From assembly GCA_016788635.1 (NCBI GenBank), contig JAEUSU010000041.1, positions 1 to 64,000 on the forward strand: a stretch of DNA of 64,000 bases, written 5' to 3'. Under the pieces are notes generated by a model. The model was given only the letters and a program-made list of their open reading frames with translations. It was not told the origin of the DNA and searched no databases. Source of the DNA: Flavobacteriales bacterium. Lineage in GTDB: Bacteria; Bacteroidota; Bacteroidia; Flavobacteriales_F; PHOS-HE28. A program made the translations under genes and the position numbers. Position 1 is the first letter of the stretch. Every line of letters begins with the position of its first letter. Positions 15,038 to 24,385 of the stretch are shown here, piece by piece.

Positions 15038-16471
15038 TTAGAACTGGAAGTAGATGAAGTCCGTTTTCGCGAAGCGGCCGAAGAAGAAGATGAGCAGGAA
15101 GGTGCCCAGATAGAGCGCGCGTCGGGTGAGCGGGGCCAGGTGGGCCACATCCAATGCATGGGGCCGCGTGCGCTGCAGCCATTCGGCGCCCAGCAGCACG
15201 GCAATGAGGCCAATAAGCCAGGGGTCAGTATGCGGGCTGGCCTGGAAGAGGGTGGTGGAGCACAGGCCCTTCAGGTAGCGCCACGCATGGCCTATGTCCG
15301 TGGCCCGGAAGAAGACCCAGGCGATGAGCGTAAGCCCGAAGGTGAGCAGTATGCCGAGCGCTTCGCGGAGCGTGGGCAGCAGGCGGCCGGGCGCAGCATC
15401 ACCCAGGTTGCGGCGGTTGGTCCCGCGGAACATGACCGGCAGGAAGAGCAGCGCGTTGAAGGCGCCCCAGGCCACGAAGGTCCAGTTGGCGCCGTGCCAC
15501 AACCCGCTCACCAGGAAGATGGCCAGGATGTTCCGCACTTGCTGTGCACGCGTGCCGCGGCTGCCACCCAGCGGTATGTAGAGGTAGTCGCGGAACCAGG
15601 TGTTGAGGCTGATGTGCCAGCGGCGCCAGAACTCGGCGATGTCGCGGCTGAAGTAGGGGTAGGCGAAGTTGCGCATGAGCCGGAAGCCGAAGAGCCTGCC
15701 GGTGCCGATGGCGATATCGCTGTAGCCACTGAAGTCGCCATAGATCTGGAAGGCGAAGAGGAAGGCACCCAGGAGCAAGGTGCCGCCGTGGTGTTGCCCG
15801 CTGTGGCCGAAGATCTCCGCCACCACGGGCGCGCAGTTGTCGGCGATCACGACCTTCTTGAAGAAGCCCCAGAGCATCTGCCGCAGGCCGTCCGTGGCCA
15901 GGGCGGCATCGAAGCTGCGGCGTTGCTGGAACTGCGGCAGCAGCTGGGTGGCGCGCTCGATGGGGCCCGCCACCAGCTGGGGAAAGAAGCTCACGTAGGC
16001 GAAGAAGGCCAGGGGATCGCGGCAGGGTTCCAGCTGCCTGCGGTAGACATCAATGGTGTAGCTGAGGGTCTGGAAGGTGTAGAAACTGATGCCTACTGGC
16101 AGGATGAAGCCGAGGGTGACGGGGTCCGCATGCAAGCCGAAGCGGGCCAGCAGAGCGGCGAAGGAGGTGGCGAAGAAGTCGAAATACTTGAACACGCCGA
16201 GCATGCCCAGGTTACCGATGATGCTGACACCGAGCAGTACGCGCCGTTTGGAGGCCTGTCCGGTATTCCCCAGCGCTACACCCACGCCCAAGTCCAGCAG
16301 GGAGCTGAGGGCGATAAGCGAGAGGAAGCGCCAGTCCCACCAGCCGTAGAACACGTAGCTGGCCAGAACGATCAGCGCGTTCTGCAGCCGCAGTGAACGG
16401 TGCTGCACGGCCCAGTACAGTGCGAACACCACCGGCAGGAAGAGCGCGAAGGCAAGCGAATTGAAGAGCAT
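15038..16471 (-). CDS. MBOAT-family O-acyltransferase (AlgI-like)
   Basis: 477 residues from the ATG at 16471 (MLFNSLAFALFLPVVFALYW), the standard start for AlgI-like MBOATs. About 11 membrane segments. Landmarks include YVFYGWWDWRFL, GISFYTFQTLSYTIDVYR, the FGDFSGYSDIAIG-like segment and SGLWHGANWTFVAWG, whose His is the invariant catalytic residue. It moves acyl groups (typically acetyl) across the inner membrane for polysaccharide modification, with the SGNH gene at 14055-15020. The extra in-frame sequence upstream of 16471 lacks protein character. Confidence 0.95.
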   Translation of the reverse strand: MLFNSLAFALFLPVVFALYWAVQHRSLRLQNALIVLASYVFYGWWDWRFLSLIALSSLLDLGVGVALGNTGQASKRRVLLGVSIIGNLGMLGVFKYFDFFATSFAALLARFGLHADPVTLGFILPVGISFYTFQTLSYTIDVYRRQLEPCRDPLAFFAYVSFFPQLVAGPIERATQLLPQFQQRRSFDAALATDGLRQMLWGFFKKVVIADNCAPVVAEIFGHSGQHHGGTLLLGAFLFAFQIYGDFSGYSDIAIGTGRLFGFRLMRNFAYPYFSRDIAEFWRRWHISLNTWFRDYLYIPLGGSRGTRAQQVRNILAIFLVSGLWHGANWTFVAWGAFNALLFLPVMFRGTNRRNLGDAAPGRLLPTLREALGILLTFGLTLIAWVFFRATDIGHAWRYLKGLCSTTLFQASPHTDPWLIGLIAVLLGAEWLQRTRPHALDVAHLAPLTRRALYLGTFLLIFFFGRFAKTDFIYFQF

Positions 16472-16500
16472 GAAGGGCGCGCGGTGCGGGAGGGACGCGG

Positions 16501-16508
16501 CCAAGATA
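16501..16508 (-). promoter_or_regulatory. Putative -7 promoter box (TATCTTGG)
   Basis: Minus-strand box 29 bp upstream of the MBOAT start, in a divergent intergenic region of 95 bp. Confidence 0.35.
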
Positions 16509-16536
16509 CCGGCCCGTGCGGTTGCGGCGGGCCGGT

Positions 16537-16544
16537 TACTTTTG
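16537..16544 (+). promoter_or_regulatory. Putative -7 promoter box (TACTTTTG)
   Basis: Exact TANNTTTG match 22 bp upstream of the GTG start of the DUF4834 gene; would drive the DUF4834-YfhO-glycosyltransferase operon. Confidence 0.5.
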
Positions 16545-16566
16545 GTCGCCGCCATTCGACCCAGCC

Positions 16567-16788
16567 GTGATCATCCTCAGCTTCACCGGTACCCTGCGCA
16601 CCATCGTGGTGCTGGTGCTCATCTGGATGCTGCTGCGCTGGCTGTTGCGGCGCTCCAGCGGCAGGCCACCCGGCACCCGGCGCGTGCCGCCCGACGGCCG
16701 TCCGCCGGGCGATGTGCGCATCGAGCACAGCGACAACATCGCCAACTATGGCCATGTGCAGGACGCCGACTATGAAGAGATCCGCTGA
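16567..16788 (+). CDS. DUF4834 small membrane protein
   Basis: 73 residues from a GTG start (IILSFTGTLRTIVVLVLIWM follows). One N-terminal membrane helix, then a proline/arginine-rich linker and an acidic end (GDVRIEHSDN, DADYEEIR), the layout of DUF4834 proteins of Flavobacteriia. Function unknown. It sits 18 bp before the YfhO-type gene and is probably in its operon. GTG is chosen because the frame upstream has no ATG close to the promoter box. Confidence 0.75.
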   Translation: MIILSFTGTLRTIVVLVLIWMLLRWLLRRSSGRPPGTRRVPPDGRPPGDVRIEHSDNIANYGHVQDADYEEIR

Positions 16789-16806
16789 ACCCATTCATTC
16801 CGCCTC

Positions 16807-19596
16807 ATGATCGCTATTCCCTGGAAGAAATGGCTGCCCGCCGGGGTGGCCGTCCTCGTGTTCATTGTGCTCAGCCTGGCCTACTTCAGCCCCGTGCTGG
16901 AAGGCAAGCAACTCGTGCAGGGTGACAAGCGCCAGTGGCAGGGCATGGCGCAGGAGATCGTGGAGCACCGTGAGGCCTTCGGTGAGGAGCCGCTATGGAC
17001 CGGCAGCATGTTCAGCGGCATGCCAGCCTACCAGATCAGCATCAATTGGAGCGGCAATCTGCTGCAGCACGTGGACAAGCTTTTCCACGGCTTCCTGCCC
17101 CGGCCGGCCGGTTTCCTCTTCCTCTATCTGGTGGGCATGTTCATCCTGCTGCGGTGCATGCGGGTGGATCCGTGGCTCAGCCTGGTGGGCGCGCTCGCCT
17201 TCGCGTTCTCGTCCTACTTCTTCGCCATTCTGGAGGCCGGCCACAACAGCAAGGCGAACGCCATCGGCTACATGCCGCCCACGCTCGGGGCGCTTTATCT
17301 GCTTTTCCGCGGAAGGGCCTTGCTGGGGGCCGCGCTGTTGGCGCTTTTCCTGGGTCTTGAGATCGCGGCCAACCACGTGCAGGTCACGTATTACCTGGCC
17401 ATCCTGCTGGTGTTCTTCAGCCTGGCGGAGGCCGTACGCTTCATCCGCGAGAAGCGCATAGCCGAATTGGTGAAGCGTGGTGCCTTCGGCTTGGGTGCCG
17501 TGGCCCTGGCATTGGCCAGCAACGCGGGCCTGCTGCTCACCACCTACGAGTATGGCACCTACACCACGCGTGGCCGCAGCGAGCTCACCGTGAAGCCCGA
17601 TGGCAGCCAGGCGGACGACATCCGCACCAGTGGCCTGGACCGGGACTATGTGACCGCATGGAGCTACGGCAAGTCGGAAACGCTTACCCTGCTGGTGCCC
17701 GATGCCAAAGGCGGCGCCACCGGCATGCTGGGTGAGGACAAGGATGCGCTGGCCGGCGCCGACCCGCGCTTCCGCGAGAACCTGGCCCGCATGAACCGCT
17801 ACTGGGGCGACCAGTCCTTCACCAGCGGACCGGTTTACCTCGGTGCGCTCGTGGTGCTCCTCATGCTGCTTTCCTTGGGGCAGGCCGAGGGCCGGGCGCG
17901 CTGGTGGCTGCTCGGTGCGCTTCCCTTGGTGGGCGTGCTGCTCGCGGTCAACGATCCGTTGCTCGCCGGTGGGCTGGTACTGGCGTATCTGCTCGCCGGC
18001 CTCTTCCTATGGGATGATACCCTGCGCTATGCCCTCTTCAGCGCGTTGCTGCTTACGCTACTCCTTTCCTGGGGCCGGCACTACATGCCGCTCACCGACT
18101 TCTTCCTGGACCACGTGCCCGGCTACGCCAAGTTCCGCGCGGTCACCATCATCCTGGTGATCGTGGAGCTGGCCGCCCCCGTGCTCGCCGTGCTCTACCT
18201 GAACGACCTGCTCCAGCGTGGCACCTGGGACAAGGCCACCACGCGCCGCTTCCTCATTCCAGCCGGTGTGCTCACGCTCTTCCTGCTCATCGTGGCCGCA
18301 TCGCCGGAAGGCGTTTCCGGCCTGTTGAGCGATGCCGAACGCGATGCCTTCAACGCACAGGTGGAGCAGCAGCCCGAGATGGAGTCGCAGATGGTGCTCT
18401 TCGTGCAGTCGCTGAAGGACGTCCGCGCGTCCATCTTCACGGCGGATGCGGTGCGCAGCCTGCTCTTCGTGCTGGCGGGTGCGGTGCTCGTGTTCCTCTT
18501 CGGCAAGGGCAGAGTGGGCCGCACGGCATTGCTCGGTGGCCTGGGCCTGCTGATCCTCCTGGACCTGTGGACCGTGGACAAGCGTTACGTGAACAACGAG
18601 AAGAAGGGTGGGCGCTACCTCCAGTGGGAGGAGCCCGATGCCGCCGACCGCCCCTTCCAACCTTCCGCCGCTGACCTTGCCATACTGCAGGGTGAAGAGA
18701 ACGATGCTTCACGCGCCGATGCCACAGCGGCATTGGAACGCTGGAAGGCAGGGCAGCCCAGGGGTGCACGAGCGCGTGCGGCTTCAGAGGAACAATTCAT
18801 GCGCTTTGGTGCGCTCCGCCGCCATGCGCGCTACCGGGTGTTGAACCTCAACAACCCGTTCAGTGATGGCCGCACCAGCTACTTCCACCGCAGCGTGGGG
18901 GGCTACCACGGCGCCAAGTTGAAGCGTTACCAGGAGCTCATCGAGTTCCAACTCGGCCCCGAAGTGTCGCAGCTCACCGGGCTGTTGCGCACCGGCACCG
19001 ACGCGCTCACGCTCGATGCGCAGCTCGCGGGCCTTCCTGTGATCAACATGCTCAATGCGCGCTACCTCATTGTGGATCCCGCGCGTCCACCCGTGCGCAA
19101 CCCATACGCGCTGGGCCCTGCCTGGTTCGTGGATGAGGTGGAATGGGTGAAGGACGGCAACTCCGAGATCCAGGCGCTGGGCGACATCGATCCCCACAAC
19201 ACCGCAGTGGTGGATGAACGCTACCGCAGCGCGCTGGGCGAAGCGGCCGGCCCTGTGGACAGCAGCGCGACCGTATCGCTGGACAGCTACAAGGCCAATG
19301 AACTGGTCTACACCGTGCGCTCCGGCACCGGCGGTGTGGTGGTGTTCAGTGAGATCTGGTATGGACCGGATTGGAGGGCCACCCTGGATGACCAGCCCGT
19401 GGACCATGTGCGGGCCAACTATGTGCTGCGCGCCTTGCACGTGCCGGCGGGTGAGCACCGCGTGGTGTTCCATGTGGAAGCCCCGACCTACCGTCTGGGC
19501 AGCACGGTGACCACCGCGGGTTCGGCCCTGTTGCTGCTGTTGGTGCTGGCGGCGCTCGGGCTGGCGTGGCGTGAGGAGCGCCGCGCGGCGGCATGA
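16807..19596 (+). CDS. YfhO-family large membrane protein (GT-C-like)
   Basis: 929 residues with about 12-13 membrane helices, mostly in residues 1-600, and a soluble beta-rich C-terminal part (about 620-890) closed by a last membrane segment (LLLLLVLAALGLAW). The N-terminus (SLAYFSPVLEGKQLVQGDKRQW) and PLWTGSMFSGMPAYQ are typical of Bacteroidetes YfhO proteins. YfhO/GT-C-like proteins transfer sugars from lipid-linked donors; in Gram-positives YfhO glycosylates lipoteichoic acid, but the acceptor in Bacteroidetes is unknown. It overlaps the next gene by an ATGA. Confidence 0.9.
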   Translation: MIAIPWKKWLPAGVAVLVFIVLSLAYFSPVLEGKQLVQGDKRQWQGMAQEIVEHREAFGEEPLWTGSMFSGMPAYQISINWSGNLLQHVDKLFHGFLPRPAGFLFLYLVGMFILLRCMRVDPWLSLVGALAFAFSSYFFAILEAGHNSKANAIGYMPPTLGALYLLFRGRALLGAALLALFLGLEIAANHVQVTYYLAILLVFFSLAEAVRFIREKRIAELVKRGAFGLGAVALALASNAGLLLTTYEYGTYTTRGRSELTVKPDGSQADDIRTSGLDRDYVTAWSYGKSETLTLLVPDAKGGATGMLGEDKDALAGADPRFRENLARMNRYWGDQSFTSGPVYLGALVVLLMLLSLGQAEGRARWWLLGALPLVGVLLAVNDPLLAGGLVLAYLLAGLFLWDDTLRYALFSALLLTLLLSWGRHYMPLTDFFLDHVPGYAKFRAVTIILVIVELAAPVLAVLYLNDLLQRGTWDKATTRRFLIPAGVLTLFLLIVAASPEGVSGLLSDAERDAFNAQVEQQPEMESQMVLFVQSLKDVRASIFTADAVRSLLFVLAGAVLVFLFGKGRVGRTALLGGLGLLILLDLWTVDKRYVNNEKKGGRYLQWEEPDAADRPFQPSAADLAILQGEENDASRADATAALERWKAGQPRGARARAASEEQFMRFGALRRHARYRVLNLNNPFSDGRTSYFHRSVGGYHGAKLKRYQELIEFQLGPEVSQLTGLLRTGTDALTLDAQLAGLPVINMLNARYLIVDPARPPVRNPYALGPAWFVDEVEWVKDGNSEIQALGDIDPHNTAVVDERYRSALGEAAGPVDSSATVSLDSYKANELVYTVRSGTGGVVVFSEIWYGPDWRATLDDQPVDHVRANYVLRALHVPAGEHRVVFHVEAPTYRLGSTVTTAGSALLLLLVLAALGLAWREERRAAA

Positions 19597-20879
19597 AGCG
19601 GGTCCTCCTCATCACCTATTACTGGCCGCCCAACGGCGGTGCGCCGGTGCAGCGCTGGCTGAAGTTCGCCAGGTTCCTGCCCGCGCTTGGCTGGCAGCCC
19701 GTGGTTTACACCCCATCCAACCCGGACCTGGTGATGGAGGATCCCGGTCTCGCTGCTGAGGTGCCGCACGAAGCGGAAGTGATCCGCACGCCCATCCGGG
19801 AGCCCTATGGCCTCTACCGCGCCCTCACCGGCCGCCGTGGGCAGAAGGTGCACGCGGGCTTCCTCAATGAAGGCAGGCGACGTGAAAGTATGTTGGACAA
19901 GCTCGCCGTCTTCCTGCGCGGCAACCTCTTCATCCCCGATGCCCGCGTGGGCTGGGTCCGGCCTTCGGTGCGTTTCCTCCTGAACTACCTGAGGGAGAAT
20001 CCCGTGGATGCGATTGTGAGCACGGGCCCGCCGCACAGCATGCACCTGATCGCGCGCGCATTGAAGCGGCACACGGGCCTGCCCTGGTTGGCGGACTTCC
20101 GTGATCCCTGGACCAACATCGATTTCTACCATCAACTGCGCCTGACCCGATGGGCGGACCGGCGTCATCGCGCGTTGGAGCGCGGCGTGCTGCATGAGGC
20201 GGATGCTACGGTGGCGGTGGGGTGGACGCTCGCAGAGGAATTGCGGGTCTTGGGTGCGCGCCGCGTGGAGGTCATCACCAACGGCTTCGACCGTGCGGAC
20301 CTGCCCGAGCCACCTGCACCGGTGGACGAGACCTTCAGCTTGGTGCACGTGGGCTCCATGAATGCCGCGCGCGATGTGCCGCTGGTGTGGAACGGACTGG
20401 CGGAGCTTGTGCGCGCCGATGAGGAAGTGGCGCGGCGGCTCGTGATCCGATTCGTGGGCGCGGTGGACCACCAGGTGCTGCAAAGCATTGAGCAAGCGGG
20501 CCTGGCGAAGCATGTGGAACGCATCGGTACGGTGGACCATGCCCGTGCCATGTGCGAGATCCAGCGCGCGCGTGTGCTGCTGCTCTCCCTCAACGACGCG
20601 CCCAACGCCAAGGGCATCCTCACCAGCAAGCTCTTTGAGTACCTCGCCACCGGCCGCCCCATTCTGGCCGTGGGCCCTGCGGATGGCGATGCAGCGCGGG
20701 TGCTGCGTGGCACAGGTCATCTGCTGCTGGATCGGAACGATCACGTCCCGTTGGACCGGCTCAAGCAGTTGCTCTCACAAACCGTCAGCGTGACCAGTGA
20801 GCTGGGGATGTATGACCGAAGGGAGCTCACCAGCAGCCTCGCGGACCTGCTCGAGCAACTGACCACCCCATCGCGCTGA
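19593..20879 (+). CDS. Glycosyltransferase, family 4-like
   Basis: 428 residues, start overlapping the YfhO stop (ATGA), so translationally coupled. The N-terminus LLITYYWPPNGGAPVQRWLKF is the usual start of a Bacteroidetes GT4-like group. GTB fold with donor-side segments FSLVHVGSMNAARDVPLV and LTSKLFEYLATGRPILAVGP in the C-terminal half; GLPWLADFRDPW in the middle. Predicted to add a sugar in surface-glycan assembly; donor and acceptor cannot be told. Confidence 0.92.
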   Translation: MKRVLLITYYWPPNGGAPVQRWLKFARFLPALGWQPVVYTPSNPDLVMEDPGLAAEVPHEAEVIRTPIREPYGLYRALTGRRGQKVHAGFLNEGRRRESMLDKLAVFLRGNLFIPDARVGWVRPSVRFLLNYLRENPVDAIVSTGPPHSMHLIARALKRHTGLPWLADFRDPWTNIDFYHQLRLTRWADRRHRALERGVLHEADATVAVGWTLAEELRVLGARRVEVITNGFDRADLPEPPAPVDETFSLVHVGSMNAARDVPLVWNGLAELVRADEEVARRLVIRFVGAVDHQVLQSIEQAGLAKHVERIGTVDHARAMCEIQRARVLLLSLNDAPNAKGILTSKLFEYLATGRPILAVGPADGDAARVLRGTGHLLLDRNDHVPLDRLKQLLSQTVSVTSELGMYDRRELTSSLADLLEQLTTPSR

Positions 20880-20893
20880 GCGCACGTCCGGCC

Positions 20894-20901
20894 TACTTTC
20901 G
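20894..20901 (+). promoter_or_regulatory. Putative -7 promoter box (TACTTTCG)
   Basis: 15 bp upstream of the flippase ATG, in the 37-bp gap after the preceding glycosyltransferase; would allow separate transcription of the flippase. Confidence 0.4.
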
Positions 20902-20916
20902 CCGCATCGCCACCCC

Positions 20917-22398
20917 ATGGGATCCCTCGCCCGGCAGGCCCTGCTGAACACCGCCCTCACCTATGTGGGCATCGCGCTCGGCTTCGTCAACGTGGTGCTG
21001 CTCTACCCCAAGGTGCTCTCCAGCGAGGAGTTCGGGTTGACGCGGTTGTTGGTGTCCATGGTGGTGATGGCCGCGCAGATCGCCCAGCTGGGGGCGGACA
21101 ACACGATCAACCGTTACTTCCCTTACTTCCGCGATCCCGCACGCGCGCACCGCGGTTTCCTGAGCATGCTGCTCCTTTTCGGTGTGGCCGTGGGGTTGCT
21201 GGCCATGCTGGTGCTCAGCGTGCTGCATCCCTGGCTGTCACAAGTCTTCAGCGATCGAAGTGCCTTGTATGCACGCTATGGCCTGCTGGTGCTGCCGCTC
21301 GTGTTCAGCGAGATCTTCTTCCTGCTCCTGCGCTCCTACAGCCGCTCCCTGAGGCGCACCGTGCAGCCCACATTCATCCGCGAGTTCCTGCTGCGCGTGC
21401 TGCAGACCTTGCTCATCGCCTGGCAGGCGTGGCGTCCCATGCCTTTCGGGTCCTTCATCGTGGTGTATGCATCGCTCTTTCTGATCTGCACGCTGGTGCT
21501 GGTGTATGACTTGTATCTCGCGGGCCATTGGAAGCCCGGATGGACGGGCAGGTGGCTGCCAGCGCGAATGCGGAGGAGCATGGTGGCCTATGGAGGGTTC
21601 ACTTTGTCGGCGAGCCTCGCAGGCATTGTTCTGGGGAATATGGACCAGTTGATGATCGGTGCATTGCTTGGCGATGGCTTGAAGTATGTGGCGCACTATG
21701 CTGTGGCGTTCTACTTCGGTTCCGTGATCGCCGCACCAGGACGTGCGATCGCGCAGGCAGCGCTGCCGCATGTGGCAGATGCATGGAAGCGGCGTGATGA
21801 CAATGCCCTTCGGTCCATGTACCTGCGATCGGCCAACATGCAGACCTTCATAAGCGGCACCTTGTTCGTGTTGCTCCTTGGAAATGTGGACGACCTCTTC
21901 CTCTTATTGCCAGCGGAGTATGCCGGTGGAGCCATGATAGCGGTCGTGATCGGATCGGCCTATTTCCTGAACGCCTCCGTTGGTTTGAGTACTTCCATAA
22001 TCTCGATGTCGCGTTCATATCGCGTCGATGCCTGGTCCAGCATGGTAATGCTGGTCATCAATGCGGTGGGCAACTACTTCCTTATCCTGGCATATGGCAT
22101 CGCGGGTGCAGCTTGGGCGACCTTGATATCCTTGGTGGTGGTGAACGGCTACCGCACATACTTCCTCTGGCGTAGGCATGGCCTCTGGCCGTTTGATCGG
22201 GTAACGGCCATTCTTGTGCTCGGACTCACTGGCAGTTCGATAGTGGTCAGCTGGCTTCCGCTTGCCTTCGGGCCGTTGATCGATATAATGTTCCGCTGTT
22301 TCATGGTTTTGCTCTTGATCCTCCCGCTTGCACATCGGTTCGGGCTTTTGAAGGAAGGAATAGCCCTGATCAGCAACCTCAGGATAGACCACCGCTGA
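20917..22398 (+). CDS. Polysaccharide flippase (Wzx/MATE-like)
   Basis: 493 residues, about 14 membrane helices, MOP-superfamily pattern: SLARQALLNTALTYVGIALGFV at the start and GFTLSASLAGIVLGNMDQLM in the middle, where polysaccharide flippases have a conserved Asp-bearing helix. It should move lipid-linked oligosaccharides across the inner membrane. From about 21,900 the codon choice becomes visibly less GC-rich than in the first half, a change that continues into the following genes. It converges with the FkbM gene with an 11-bp gap. Confidence 0.92.
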   Translation: MGSLARQALLNTALTYVGIALGFVNVVLLYPKVLSSEEFGLTRLLVSMVVMAAQIAQLGADNTINRYFPYFRDPARAHRGFLSMLLLFGVAVGLLAMLVLSVLHPWLSQVFSDRSALYARYGLLVLPLVFSEIFFLLLRSYSRSLRRTVQPTFIREFLLRVLQTLLIAWQAWRPMPFGSFIVVYASLFLICTLVLVYDLYLAGHWKPGWTGRWLPARMRRSMVAYGGFTLSASLAGIVLGNMDQLMIGALLGDGLKYVAHYAVAFYFGSVIAAPGRAIAQAALPHVADAWKRRDDNALRSMYLRSANMQTFISGTLFVLLLGNVDDLFLLLPAEYAGGAMIAVVIGSAYFLNASVGLSTSIISMSRSYRVDAWSSMVMLVINAVGNYFLILAYGIAGAAWATLISLVVVNGYRTYFLWRRHGLWPFDRVTAILVLGLTGSSIVVSWLPLAFGPLIDIMFRCFMVLLLILPLAHRFGLLKEGIALISNLRIDHR

Positions 22399-22409
22399 AG
22401 GGTCAACGA

Positions 22410-23147
22410 TCAAGTGATCCGCTTGCAGAGGATCATCTCGCCATGGACCGTATAGTTCCATGGCTGTTTTGTCATTGCCTTGAAGAAGGCGTCACCGCAT
22501 CCAGGACGGACATGATCATGAAGCTCGATGGCCAGTGCGTCCACGCGCTCCAGCCATGACAGGTCCGGTCCGCTGAACAACTCCAACTCCGCTCCCTCAA
22601 TATCGATCTTCAAGAGGGATACGCGATCGATGTTGTACTTCTTGAAGAGATCGCTCATTGTAATGACCTCCACGTCCCCCCCTGTGTTCACTGCCTCCAC
22701 GTGAAAGCTGGAGCTCCTTTTTGCGGCCTTGTTGAGATGAAGTTGTTCGTGTACCGGCCAGATGGCTGCCTTGATGCAATGCACGTCCTTCATGCCTGAG
22801 GTGTTGGCCTGGAGCATGGAAAAGTTCTCTTCGTCCGGCTCCACTGCAATGATCTTGGCCTGTGGACTGCCGGCCGACCAGTACCTGACCGTGAGACCGA
22901 TATTCGCACCCAGATCGATGATCACACGTGCATCGCTAATGATGGGCAGGTAGGGCTGCAACACGATCTGATCGTAGATGGCCATGTCGGAGGTTCCCGG
23001 TCTGATCAGCACTGGGCCTCCGGTCTGGGGGGATGAAATGCGTGCAGGCGTGGAACGCTTTCTGCTTTTGAGCTTGAGGATGTGCAGGCCACGCACCAGG
23101 CCATGTTCCAGGATATGGCCTGCAAGCAGGTTCAGTTGCTTCCTCAT
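22410..23147 (-). CDS. FkbM-family methyltransferase
   Basis: 245 residues. The SAM-binding start is VIIDLGANIGLTVRYW near residue 75, followed by IIAVEPDEENFSMLQAN, and the family hallmark LLKIDIEGAELELF lies near 185. FkbM-type enzymes O-methylate sugars or polyketides; within this glycan block, methylation of a sugar residue of the surface polymer is likely. It follows the glycosyltransferase at 23162-24232 by 14 bp, so the two form an operon. Moderately AT-richer codons than the window average. Confidence 0.92.
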   Translation of the reverse strand: MRKQLNLLAGHILEHGLVRGLHILKLKSRKRSTPARISSPQTGGPVLIRPGTSDMAIYDQIVLQPYLPIISDARVIIDLGANIGLTVRYWSAGSPQAKIIAVEPDEENFSMLQANTSGMKDVHCIKAAIWPVHEQLHLNKAAKRSSSFHVEAVNTGGDVEVITMSDLFKKYNIDRVSLLKIDIEGAELELFSGPDLSWLERVDALAIELHDHVRPGCGDAFFKAMTKQPWNYTVHGEMILCKRIT

Positions 23148-23161
23148 TCCGGTCCGCGAAG

Positions 23162-24232
23162 CTAGCAGCGTTGTGCCATCGGGCTATCCGGTTCAGTCAA
23201 TACCATGGTCAGGGCATCCAGGCGATGGCGTGCGGTGAATTTCATCAGGATGCGTTCCCTTGCGGCTATTGACCGGTCCTTTTGGGATGGATCGGAGTGA
23301 GCCTCCTTGATCGTATTCATTAATGCCTGTGCATCACGTTTCATGCATTTGAAACCCGAGGATCCCACGATGTGCGGCATGGCGGCCACGTTGGATACAA
23401 TTGGAACGCAACCACAGAGCATCGCCTCACACACTGCGTTTGGAAAGCCTTCCATGATGGATGGCTGCAGGTAGAAGGCAGCCTCGCTGTACGCTGCGCG
23501 CAAAGCAAATGCGTTCATGGGCGCCAACACCTCAATGTTCCCTGGCAATTCCGCATAAGCTGTGGGGTCCGGGCAGCCGATCACGCGGAAGCGCAACTTC
23601 GGGAGTAGGGGTGCGATCGCAAGGATAAGGTCGATCCCTTTGCGATAGTGTACCGCATTGCCCGGCATGGTGCCTGAGGCAACACAAACAATGGTCTGCT
23701 GGTCACGCGATACGTGAGGGTCCGCGAGCCATTTCTCATGGTCAAAGCCATAGGGGATCACCGTCCATGGCGTATTCAGCCGCGTTACAAAGGCCTTCAC
23801 TCCTTGGCGTCCTGGACCGGAGGGGTCATAAGTCTGTTCACTTTCGACTAAACTGGCATCAACCGGCAGGAGACGTGTGGCGTGGCGGACACTGAACGCG
23901 GTGGCCCATCCGTATAACCGTTTTCGGAAGTTGCCATAGTTGATGTGCGGAAAGCTGGCTCCATCACTGCCTGCCAGGATGATAAAGCAACGTTTTGAGA
24001 AGAGAGAGGGCAGGACGCTGTGATACCCTGCGAAATGACAGATCACATCCTTTTTCCATGATGTGTGCCGGATAAGAAAGAGAAACTGCATCAGAAGCCA
24101 CCACGGCAGCAGCCAGGGTGGCCCCTTGAAAAGTTCATGGTCATCAATCCGGTATCCCTGTGCCAACAAGGCAAGGTCACGATCGATGAACGCGGATCGC
24201 TTGGGGTAGATGTACAGTATTCGGCGGGTCAT
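23162..24232 (-). CDS. Glycosyltransferase, family 4
   Basis: 356 residues from the ATG at 24232 (MTRRILYIYPKRSAF), preceded by GAGGTG; a TTG five codons upstream is the alternative. GTB fold; the C-terminal half has IVCVASGTMPGNAVHYRKG, an 'EGFPNAVCEAMLCGCVPIV' GT4 signature with the E-x7-E pair, and VSNVAAMPHIVGSSG. First gene of a two-gene operon with the FkbM methyltransferase. Its codon use is less GC-rich than the bulk of the window. Confidence 0.92.
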   Translation of the reverse strand: MTRRILYIYPKRSAFIDRDLALLAQGYRIDDHELFKGPPWLLPWWLLMQFLFLIRHTSWKKDVICHFAGYHSVLPSLFSKRCFIILAGSDGASFPHINYGNFRKRLYGWATAFSVRHATRLLPVDASLVESEQTYDPSGPGRQGVKAFVTRLNTPWTVIPYGFDHEKWLADPHVSRDQQTIVCVASGTMPGNAVHYRKGIDLILAIAPLLPKLRFRVIGCPDPTAYAELPGNIEVLAPMNAFALRAAYSEAAFYLQPSIMEGFPNAVCEAMLCGCVPIVSNVAAMPHIVGSSGFKCMKRDAQALMNTIKEAHSDPSQKDRSIAARERILMKFTARHRLDALTMVLTEPDSPMAQRC

Positions 24233-24372
24233 CACCTCAATGACCAATGGGTTGTGGATCTCAGCTTTCCTTTTGACCGGGTGAAAGTATTGAACTGCAT
24301 CAGCATTGATCCAAGGTGATCATTCGGGCGCAATGTCGCTCCATGTTCACGCTATCGAGCGCGATCACTTGC

Positions 24373-24380
24373 TACCTTTC
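24373..24380 (+). promoter_or_regulatory. Putative -7 promoter box (TACCTTTC)
   Basis: Five bases before the ATG of the PKD-containing secreted protein; the last base differs from the TANNTTTG consensus. Confidence 0.35.
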
Positions 24381-24385
24381 AAGCG

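Noticed and set aside
15032-16396. A 454-codon plus-strand ORF opposite the MBOAT gene
   Set aside because: Glu/Gly/Ala-rich antisense shadow without any motif; the MBOAT gene is clear.
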